Positions 1 to 5,511 of a stretch of 5,511 nucleotides of DNA are shown here, piece by piece (within the stretch, counting starts at the first letter, position 1; the number at the start of each line of letters is the position of its first letter). A model generated the notes under the pieces. The model was given only the letters and a program-made list of their open reading frames with translations. It searched no databases and was not told the origin of the DNA. Position numbers and translations under genes: made by a program. The DNA comes from Paenibacillus sp. oral taxon 786 str. D14 (GTDB lineage Bacteria > Bacillota > Bacilli > Paenibacillales > Paenibacillaceae): NCBI RefSeq assembly GCF_000159955.1, contig NZ_GG695989.1, positions 1 to 5,511 on the forward strand, in the 5' to 3' direction.

Positions 1-51
1 GGAATATATTTTGCCAACAAACTCCATATTTCAACAAAACTTTTTTTTATT

Positions 52-81
52 TTGACAGTAATTAGGTGAGGGTGTTATCTT
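52..81 (+). promoter_or_regulatory. Candidate sigma-A promoter of the radical SAM gene
   Basis: A perfect -35 hexamer TTGACA lies at 52-57, preceded by a T-rich tract (41-53) that could act as an UP-like element. With an 18-bp spacer the best -10 is TATCTT at 76-81, matching four of six consensus positions. Transcription would begin near 88, giving a leader of about 24 bases before the ATG at 112. The -10 lies inside the palindrome at 73-91, so repressor binding there would block it. The -35 is strong and the -10 is weak, so this remains a prediction. Confidence 0.45.
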
Positions 82-91
82 GAAGATAACA
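73..91. promoter_or_regulatory. Perfect palindrome over the -10 region, operator candidate
   Basis: TGTTATCT (73-80) and AGATAACA (84-91) are exact reverse complements separated by TGA. The 19-bp size and symmetry suit a dimeric regulator of a MarR or TetR type, but I cannot assign a family. It covers the proposed -10 hexamer and start point, the usual place for a repressor operator. There is no T-run after it, so it is not a terminator. A short hairpin near the 5' end of the mRNA is the alternative reading. Confidence 0.45.
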
Positions 92-96
92 TGGAC

Positions 97-104
97 AGGG
101 GAGG
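97..104 (+). promoter_or_regulatory. Ribosome binding site that fixes the start at 112
   Basis: AGGGGAGG ends 7 bases before the ATG at 112. The in-frame ATG at 91 has no comparable purine tract upstream and overlaps the palindrome, so the start at 112 (protein begins MSERRATN) is preferred over the one giving seven extra residues. Confidence 0.8.
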
Positions 105-111
105 ATTCAAT

Positions 112-1374
112 ATGTCGGAACGCCGCGCGACAAACCGTCACTCCGCCGTGACGGTGATGTGGAAAACCGTGTCGGAGGATTGCAACCTGGCTTGCGATTA
201 CTGTTATTACAGCACCTGCAAAGGCAAGCCGGGTCCGAATATCAACCGGATCGACAGCTCTGTGCTGGAAACCTTCATCCGGAATTATATGAAGGTCAGC
301 CGCGGAGCCGTTGTCTTTGCCTGGCAAGGCGGAGAGCCGCTCCTGGCCGGGCATGCGTTTTTCGAGCAGGTTGTGCGCCTGCAAGCGCTGCACGCCCCGC
401 CGCGTACGATCATCAGCAATTCCTTGCAGACCAACGGCACGCTCATCGACGACCGGTGGGCTTCGTTCTTTCAAGCGTACCGCTTCCTCATCGGCGTCAG
501 TCTCGACGGCCCGCGGGAGATCCACGATGCGCGGCGGGTAAATGCGGCCGGCAAAGGCAGCTTCGACCGCGTCATGGCCGGCATCCGGCATCTCCGGCGG
601 CACCGCGTCGATTTTAATATTTTGACGGTTGTCCATAAGGGCAATGTCGGCAAGGCCAAAGAGCTGATGGCCTTTTACCGGGACAACGGCTTCGATTACA
701 TTCAGTTCATTCCCTGCATGGATTTCAGATCCCAGCGAGTGGACCAGCCGGGCGTATACGAAATTACCCCGCGCGAGTACGGCAACTTCCTCTGCGAGGT
801 TTTCGACGACTGGTATCGGGACGGCCGCCCAGACCTGTCCATCCGCTTCTTCGACAATATGCTTAGCGTCTACATGAACCGGGAGGCCGAACTGTGCGTC
901 CACCGGGCGGAGTGCCCGGCCAGCCTCGTGCTCGAGCCGAATGGGGACGCCTATCCGTGCGACTTCTTCATCAGCGACGAATGGAAGATCGGCAACGTCG
1001 GCAGCGATTCCCTTGAGGACGTGCTGTCCCATTCGAACTATGAGCGCTTCCGCCGCATGAAGCCGACGCTGCCGGACTCGTGCCGCACCTGCGAATGGCT
1101 GCGCCTATGCTATGGCGGCTGTCCGCGAAACCGCCTGCAGGGGCCCGAAGGCGGAGCCGTCCAGGCCGGCCCGGATTTTTTCTGCGAGAGCTACAGGCAG
1201 GTATATGCGTATACGCATGAGCGAATGGAGCGGCTCGGCCGTCAGCTTCGCCAGGAGCTGTTCACCCGCAATGTGCGCCTTTATTTGAACGGCAAGCCTC
1301 CGGGACGGAACGAGCCTTGTCCTTGCGGCAGCGTCAAGAAATATAAAGCCTGCTGCGCTCCCGGCAGCTTGTAA
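112..1374 (+). CDS. Radical SAM/SPASM enzyme, anaerobic sulfatase-maturating enzyme (anSME) type, with SEC-C tail
   Basis: The 420-residue product looks intact. Seen: a radical SAM CX3CX2C motif (Cys24, Cys28, Cys31 in CNLACDYC), a WQGGEP segment, a LQTNGTL segment, and a SPASM region with Cys262, 268, 283, 324, 327, 333, 337 and 358. The spacing of these eight cysteines nearly equals that of characterised clostridial anSME, which binds two auxiliary 4Fe-4S clusters. Asp284, directly after Cys283 (YPCDFF), corresponds to the proposed catalytic base. Known for the family: it oxidises the active-site Cys or Ser of type I sulfatases to formylglycine in the cytosol without oxygen. The last ~18 residues form a SEC-C zinc motif (CPCGS, KYKACC; Cys403, 405, 414, 415), an addition to the minimal enzyme. 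No sulfatase gene is in the window, so the substrate is unknown; modification of another protein or peptide is possible. It is visibly GC-richer than the relics to its right. Confidence 0.92.
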   Translation: MSERRATNRHSAVTVMWKTVSEDCNLACDYCYYSTCKGKPGPNINRIDSSVLETFIRNYMKVSRGAVVFAWQGGEPLLAGHAFFEQVVRLQALHAPPRTIISNSLQTNGTLIDDRWASFFQAYRFLIGVSLDGPREIHDARRVNAAGKGSFDRVMAGIRHLRRHRVDFNILTVVHKGNVGKAKELMAFYRDNGFDYIQFIPCMDFRSQRVDQPGVYEITPREYGNFLCEVFDDWYRDGRPDLSIRFFDNMLSVYMNREAELCVHRAECPASLVLEPNGDAYPCDFFISDEWKIGNVGSDSLEDVLSHSNYERFRRMKPTLPDSCRTCEWLRLCYGGCPRNRLQGPEGGAVQAGPDFFCESYRQVYAYTHERMERLGRQLRQELFTRNVRLYLNGKPPGRNEPCPCGSVKKYKACCAPGSL

Positions 1375-1392
1375 TCGGGGACTTAGCCGCAA

Positions 1393-1476
1393 AAACCGCT
1401 GCCCGAACGCGAACTGCGCCTCCAACGGTGAGAGGTTGTGTAACCGTTGGCGTACCGTTCATCAGAGCAGCGGTTT
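1393..1476 (-). terminator. Nested inverted repeats, probable terminator for the minus strand
   Basis: An outer perfect 10-bp pair, AAACCGCTGC (1393-1402) with GCAGCGGTTT (1467-1476), encloses a 5-bp pair (1405-1409 with 1456-1460) and an inner perfect 8-bp pair, CCAACGGT (1422-1429) with ACCGTTGG (1443-1450). Read on the minus strand, the outer stem begins about 12 bases after the substrate-binding gene's TAA and ends in five T (1395-1391), as in an intrinsic terminator. The enclosed 64 bases are longer than a normal loop. On the plus strand no T-run follows, so termination of the radical SAM gene here is less convincing. Confidence 0.5.
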
Positions 1477-1487
1477 CGCTTATGAAC

Positions 1488-1961
1488 TTATCTTTTCAAA
1501 TAACGTTCGTACGCGGCCTGCTGAATTTTCAGCACTTGGTCCAGGCCCATTTTCTCGATATTTTGCACATAGTCGTCGAATTTGTCGAGCGGCTCCGCTC
1601 CCATGATGAATTTGTTCAGCATTTCCTCCTTGTAGGTCGTCATTTCCGTCAGCCTGGCGTTCAGCACATCGCGCTCCTCCTGCGTGAACGAAAGCGTGAG
1701 CGGGTACTTGTCCTTGATGTACGGCGTGATGGAGTCGCGGATTTTCTCGATTTTCGGCGTCACCATCGCATTCTCATAGCGAATATCCCATTGATAGGCG
1801 AGTTCGGGATGGCCGAGCTCGTACATTTTGAGCAGCGGCGAATGCTTCGCGTCCTTCATGATCAAATCCGTATATTTCGGCTCGTTGTTCTCCATCGTAT
1901 ACGTAAGGCCGAGCACTCCGAAATTGTGGGCAAGCTGTCCTTCCTCGCTGTAAAACCAATC
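1488..1961 (-). pseudogene. ABC transporter substrate-binding lipoprotein (LplA/YtcQ-like), C-terminal remnant
   Basis: About 157 residues are preserved, from DWFYSEEGQLAHNFG through LTYTMENNEPKYTDLIMK and MGAEPLDKFDDYVQNIEKMG to QAAYERYLKR and a TAA stop. This is the typical C-terminal end of the large (about 500-560 residue) Paenibacillus family 1 extracellular solute-binding lipoproteins that feed sugars or oligosaccharides to a paired-permease ABC importer. The signal peptide, lipobox and roughly two thirds of the protein are absent. The frame stays open upstream to 2069, but beyond 1961 it is antisense to a transposase fragment and no longer resembles a binding protein. The stop is original, and a terminator-like structure follows it. 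No permease genes adjoin. A product from this fragment could not be exported and is not expected to function. Confidence 0.85.
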
Positions 1962-2375
1962 CTGATGGACAGTTGGTTTACGCATGCACCACTCATCGGT
2001 GAAGTCGTGAAGCGAGGGCTTCACGTGATCGGAATGGTCAAGAACGATAACAAACGTTTTCTGGTTCAAGGTCGAAAGCTGTCGTTAAAGGAATTGTACG
2101 CCGCCGCGCCGCGTGTGGACAGTAAGAAACGCCATATTCTTCGGTCCATTCGAACCGAGCTTGCTTGCGGGATTCCCATACACGTAGTGTTTGTCCGCCA
2201 TCGCACAAACAAGAACGAATGGTTAGCCATTCTGATGACAGACCTTACGCTGACCGTAGAAGAAGTGATTCAGATTTACGCCATGCGTTGGGACATTGAA
2301 GTCTTCTTCAAATGTACGAAATCGCTGCTTCGTCTGCAAAAAGAGTTTCAAGGACGATCTTACGATTTACTCATA
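1962..2375 (+). mobile_element. IS4-family transposase, internal fragment of a DDE insertion sequence
   Basis: About 138 residues of the catalytic half of an IS4-type transposase remain. The piece begins at the second catalytic aspartate (MDSWFTHAPL, Asp codon 1968-1970) and keeps the diagnostic Y(2)R(3)E(6)K signature in YAMRWDIEVFFKCTK, with the catalytic Glu codon at 2298-2300. The first catalytic Asp, the N-terminal DNA-binding part and the C-terminal end are missing: homology stops near GRSYDLLI and a chance TAA follows at 2379-2381. No terminal inverted repeats or target-site duplication are visible at either border, so this is an inert relic. The frame happens to stay open leftward to 1428, but that part is antisense to the binding-protein remnant and is not transposase. 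Confidence 0.86.
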
Positions 2376-2376
2376 A

Positions 2377-2901
2377 ATTAAAGATAACCAGTTTATTCAA
2401 GGAAAGGCAGCTCTATTATTAGATGGAAGTGTTCAATTCATCGATAAATTACATCTTAACGCTAATTTTTCTTAGGGATTTGTACCTAAGCCGGTGAATT
2501 TGAAGAAAAGAGATGAAAGTAGAAGTGTTTTTTTCGATCGAGTATTATCTATTCCAGAAAAATCAGCAAATAAGGAATTGGCATGGCAAATCATAAAAGT
2601 GCTGATGGATGAGCAAGTAGCTGATGAATATAATTCATTTCCAAAAAGTGTGTCGACACTCAAAAGTCATATGAACCAATATAGTGGAGTGAGCTTGGAG
2701 GAATTCTGGCAACAAAATCTGGATATCAATCCCGGGATATTGCCAAGTGTTTTATCGTCTTCATTTATCGGTAAATTTTATGGAACCTTGGAGAAGGAGC
2801 TTCAACTTGCCATTGACGGAAAACAAACGGCGGATCAGACCTTCGAGAAACTTGTGAACCAGACCCAAGTCTCTTATGAGAGGAGGAGTGGATTAGGTTG
2901 A
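2377..2901 (+). pseudogene. Second extracellular solute-binding protein (MalE-like family 1), C-terminal remnant with internal stop
   Basis: The frame starting at 2377 reads KDNQFIQGKAALLLDGSV..., a typical 'F-QGKAAM-dGSW' stretch of family 1 sugar-binding proteins, then NANFS, a TAG at 2473-2475, and continues in the same frame as GFVPKPVNLKKRDES... through ANKELAWQIIKVLMDEQVADEY and GKFYGTLEKELQLAIDGKQTADQTFEKL. The stop most simply replaces a sense codon such as TTG. The N-terminal half, including the signal peptide, is missing at the border with the transposase fragment. A GTG at 2494 could be called as the start of a 135-residue gene, but it has no ribosome binding site and lies in the middle of a domain. 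The region is clearly AT-richer than its flanks and belongs to a different subfamily from the remnant at 1488-1961, which suggests separate origins. The original C-terminus may end shortly before 2901, where germination-gene sequence begins. Confidence 0.75.
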
Positions 2902-3940
2902 CCTCGACCTGGACTTGATCCAAATCCATGATGGAAATTAGAGACTTTCCTTGGGAATGAAGCTTCTTCCAACGTACCTGATCATGGCGGTAGAGCTTTT
3001 CTTCCAGATTGTATAGATCGATCTGCTTTGCCTTCGCCGCGTCGAAGGAACGCCTGATTTCGCGTTCAATCGTCTCTTCGGCCGCAGCACGGAGGCGGGC
3101 GGAGGTCATTCCGCTGTCCGCCGCTAATTCTGAGATATAGGCCTTAGCACGCACATTCAAATTAACTCGAATCGGGTCGTTTCCCGGACCGATTTGAATG
3201 TCCGGATCGCGATGAGCGATATTGATCGTTACCGGGGAACCTTCATCTAGAACTAAGGGCAAGGGGAAGCTGATCATTCGTCGGAACTCCACGTATCTAG
3301 CCCCCTGAAGCATTTCCGAATCAACCTGTCCCCGGTTTCTGCCCTGCGCGATGGCATATGCGCCAACGAGCTTAACTTGAGGGGTAGGTTCGCTATCCCC
3401 CTTCCAGACCCCTTCGGTCCAGCTGACCAAGGGTAACAGCTTTGTCACTGCAGGTTCCTTCACGCCGTCCATCAGTTTGATTAGTCGGAGGGGCTCGACG
3501 TAAGAATACAGTTTAAATAATTCTTCCGGGTCCAGCAGTGCTGAATTGAGCACCGACTCATTCAGCAGGGAGATGCTCTTTAATACGTCGGGTAATTTCT
3601 GGTCGGTGCCAAATACCCAAGACGTGTACCGAAGATCACGGGTTTGGATCAAGCCGTTGACAGCTTCGGGTAAATGCTCGTCCAGCAGCGCTTTGGAAAA
3701 AATGATCGTTCGCACATGTGTCCAGGACGTTCGTTGCTGGGAGACGGGATAGAGCGAGATCAAAGCCTCGTCGATCGTCTTCCCTTCGCTTTTTCCGATC
3801 CAAACCTCCCCATGTCCCGTTTCAACTGCCCCCTCTTGTTTCGCGATATCAGAAAAGTCGAGCAGCTGGGCATAGATGATAAAACGGCCACTCTCATAAT
3901 CGACCTCCAATGCGGTGATAAAATTGATATTTTGCGCCTG
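2894..3940 (-). pseudogene. Ger(x)C-family spore germination lipoprotein, truncated at both ends
   Basis: About 349 residues of a germinant-receptor C subunit are readable, from QAQNINFITALEVDYESGRF through YAQLLDFSDIAKQEG, GKTIDEAL, the HVRTIIFSKALLDEH segment and the C-terminal REIRRSFDAAKAKQIDLYNLEEKLYRHDQ helices to QVQVEVNL. In intact relatives (about 380-400 residues) a signal peptide, lipobox Cys and CWD motif precede this start; these roughly 20-25 residues are gone, and a TGA stands just upstream in frame at 3944-3946. The last residues are also lost: beyond about 2894 the frame runs on as antisense to the substrate-binding remnant to a stop at 2765. The family's role is as a lipoprotein on the outer face of the spore inner membrane, partnering the A and B subunits in nutrient sensing. 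Without the lipid anchor this copy should be dead. The only available starts are non-ATG codons without a ribosome binding site. Confidence 0.85.
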
Positions 3941-4386
3941 CCGTCACGGGCTCCTTTGACGGCTGATTCTGTGCTGGCTTCTTCGGGGGAACGGCCCGGC
4001 GGATTTGAGATATCGCAGCTGAAGAAGGTCTGGTTATGTTCGAAATAGAGAACCAACTTGCCGGAGTATACTTGAAGAGTAAGATGATGCAGCAAGTCCG
4101 ACTCTTCGATCCGATTTAACGGTAAATAGGGATTACGTCCAAGTTCGTCAATCTCGAGGTTGGCCTGGTCCCGACACAGATCAGCAAGCCGGGGATAGAT
4201 CACCTCGTTTAGCTGTTTCAAATCCGTCATTGGCTCACAATAGATTAACGTGATCGCATGCCCTGATTCCATTCCGGCAGCAAACGGGCGAAGCTTGACA
4301 TCGGAAGAAGGCTGGAAATAATTGATCAGGTACGGAATGTCTATCTTGCTTGATTGTTGGCCGGATGGCCGATCGCTGGTATTCAT
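3940..4386 (-). pseudogene. GerA-family spore germination protein (A subunit), N-terminal fragment
   Basis: The first 149 residues of a germinant-receptor A subunit remain. They include the soluble N-terminal domain (ITLIYCEPMTDLKQLNEVIYPRL) and the conserved segment just before the membrane region, PGRSPEEASTESAVKGARDG, which matches the family's R-P-E-x-x-E-V-R-G-P-R-D-G-F consensus. Family members are about 480-530 residues with several transmembrane segments after this point; all of these are missing. At about 3940 the sequence changes to C-subunit sequence in another frame, and the A frame then reads 59 meaningless codons to a stop at 3760-3762. The start is well supported: ATG at 4386-4384 with a consensus Shine-Dalgarno, overlapping the permease stop as ATGA, which indicates translational coupling in the ancestral operon. 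The preserved piece shows no internal stop, so the loss may be a single deletion. Confidence 0.82.
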
Positions 4387-5471
4387 GTGGATCCTCCTTT
4401 CCTGTGTGTTCTGAATAAAGCGGCAGCACGAATGAAGAGCGTCATGAACAGCAGGAAACAGGCGTTAATCGGGAATATGTAACGAATCATCAGATGCTGA
4501 AACATGATGTCGGTCATGGTGTAACAGCTAAGTAAGATCAGGATGAACGAGAGAACGGCGAGCAACGTAGGTCTCCAGCGGGGGGGCTTCTTCCACATGT
4601 CTGCGATGACGATCAGCGCAAAGGAAATGCGAATCACGCTGCCGGACAACCATTGATAAATCGAGAAGAAATCGGTTTGCGATACGTATTTGCCAAAACC
4701 GGCAATTCTCCATTCCTCATACGCTGGATAACGTTGGATCACCGCCTCAAACGGATTAAACTCGACAATCGCGCCGGTCAGGGGGACCAGCGTCAAACCA
4801 AACAGGATCAGACTGAACACAATGTAGCTGAATTCGGGTTAACGGGGTCTTTAGGTAGGGTTGAAGAAAGAAGACAAAGAAGATCTCAAACAACCCGGCA
4901 CAGGCGTACCATACTCCTTTAAAAACCGGAATCCATCCTTGTTCCAAGAGAGGGAACAGCAGACTGTAATCTTTAAATTCGATGTTGACGATCGCGACAT
5001 AGAAGCCGAGCAAGACGACAAGCGGCAGCAAGATACCGGAGGTCACCGCGATCGTTTTTATGCCCTTCAATGCTCCAACGAAACATAGCAGCATCAAGAT
5101 CGACGAACTGCTATAACCGGAGTGTAGGGCAGAAACGTCACCTTCATTCACATGACGGTATCGTATAAACTGAACCACGCCGTAGTGAAGAAGAAGACGG
5201 TGATCACCCAGCGAAATCCAAAAGCAGGAATTCGGCCCAGTCGATGGCGAATCCAATCGGGGAGAGGTTGGGTTCCAATCCGGGACGAAGCGTAGTAAGT
5301 AAGCCAAACTACAATTGCAAATGGCACGGCGGACAGGATCACGGAAAACCAAGCATCCCGTTTGGCGATTTGCAGCAAGGCCGGTATGATGAAGACATGG
5401 TTCGTGATCCCGATGGCCAACATCAACATCATGATAGCCTGCAGGTTCGTAGCTTTCGGTGAGCGGATCAT
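4383..5471 (-). pseudogene. GerB-type spore germination permease (spore permease family), broken by a stop and two frameshifts
   Basis: Start to stop spans 1089 bases, or 363 codons, normal for a germinant-receptor B subunit (APC-superfamily membrane protein of about 10 helices in the spore inner membrane). Residues 1-107 are open and contain three hydrophobic segments (about 10-33, 40-62, 88-106). A TGA at 5150-5148 replaces what is probably Trp108 (DTVM-stop-MKVTFLPYTPVIAV). Near 5106 the coding frame moves by one base, best explained by loss of one T (GTT TCG to GTTCG). It then continues as SSILMLLCFVGALKGIKTIAV through FPLLEQGWIPVFKGVWYACAGLFE to QPYLKTPLT. Between about 4852 and 4836 it moves back, equivalent to one inserted base, and runs as EFSYIVFSLILFGLTLVPLTG to the TGA at 4385-4383. 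Sequencing error could explain single events, but the neighbouring gene remnants favour true decay. Confidence 0.85.
4393..4400 (-). promoter_or_regulatory. Consensus ribosome binding site of the A-subunit gene
   Basis: AAAGGAGG on the minus strand (4400-4393) ends 6 bases before the ATG at 4386. It is embedded in the last codons of the permease gene (HRKGGST), so the two genes were coupled. It fixes the A-subunit start. Confidence 0.8.
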
Positions 5472-5477
5472 AAGCTT

Positions 5478-5482
5478 CTCCC
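5478..5482 (-). promoter_or_regulatory. Ribosome binding site of the permease gene
   Basis: GGGAG on the minus strand ends 6 bases before the ATG at 5471-5469. It favours this start over the out-of-frame ATG at 5484. Only 27 further bases lie upstream in the window, with no recognisable promoter; an earlier operon gene or a sigma-G promoter would be outside. Confidence 0.55.
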
Positions 5483-5511
5483 ATCCTGACAGATTCTGGC
5501 TCTACTCATTG

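Noticed and set aside
91..111. Upstream ATG adding seven residues to the radical SAM protein.
   Set aside because: It has no ribosome binding site and overlaps the palindrome; the ATG at 112 has AGGGGAGG at ideal spacing.
31..1032. Long minus-strand open frame of 333 codons.
   Set aside because: It is antisense to the well-supported radical SAM gene, has no family resemblance, and is expected from GC-rich codon use.
112..1374. Radical SAM enzyme as a RiPP maturase with a nearby precursor peptide.
   Set aside because: No small Cys-, Gly- or Asn-rich open frame with a ribosome binding site is visible in 1-90 or 1375-1487, and the cysteine pattern fits anSME.
1428..2381. Plus-strand open frame of 317 codons that includes the transposase signature.
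   Set aside because: Its first ~178 codons are antisense to the binding-protein remnant; only 1962 onward is transposase. It is a chance fusion, not a gene.
2494..2901. Small gene of 135 codons starting at GTG.
   Set aside because: Family similarity continues upstream of the GTG across a TAG, and no Shine-Dalgarno precedes it; it is part of a pseudogene.
3546..4048. Plus-strand open frames across the germination genes.
   Set aside because: They are antisense to recognisable C- and A-subunit sequence and resemble no family.
4653..5462. Plus-strand open frames opposite the permease.
   Set aside because: The minus strand encodes recognisable membrane permease sequence; the plus-strand products are charged, low-complexity shadows.

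Overview
The window most likely comes from a Paenibacillus-type endospore-forming Firmicute. The grounds are spore germinant-receptor genes, C-terminal pieces of ABC-transporter substrate-binding lipoproteins of the LplA/YtcQ style common in Paenibacillaceae, purine-rich AGGAGG ribosome binding sites, and a SEC-C-tailed anaerobic sulfatase-maturase-like radical SAM enzyme. This is a family-level inference; no marker fixes the species.

The left quarter (1-1374) holds the only intact gene: a complete radical SAM/SPASM enzyme with its own ribosome binding site, a plausible sigma-A promoter and a perfect 8-bp-arm palindrome lying over the -10 region. It is followed by nested inverted repeats (1393-1476) that look like a terminator for the opposite strand.

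Everything right of that is broken, and the pieces meet at abrupt junctions. In order: the C-terminal ~157 residues of a substrate-binding lipoprotein (minus strand, 1488-1961); an internal piece of an IS4-family transposase with neither end of the element (plus, 1962-2375); the C-terminal part of a second, unrelated substrate-binding protein carrying an in-frame TAG (plus, 2377-2901); then a decayed germinant-receptor operon on the minus strand.

The germination operon reads, in transcription order from the right edge, permease (B subunit, 5471-4383), A subunit (from 4386) and C lipoprotein. The permease and A genes overlap by ATGA. The permease has a nonsense codon and two single-base frame changes; the A subunit is cut after ~149 residues and joined out of frame to a C-subunit piece lacking its signal peptide; the C-subunit piece in turn loses its last residues at the border with the second substrate-binding fragment.

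No working pathway can be assembled from these genes beyond the radical SAM enzyme, whose substrate protein is not in the window. I see no new defence or biosynthetic system. The points of interest are the patchwork of relics, the operon-internal deletion, and the control region of the radical SAM gene.
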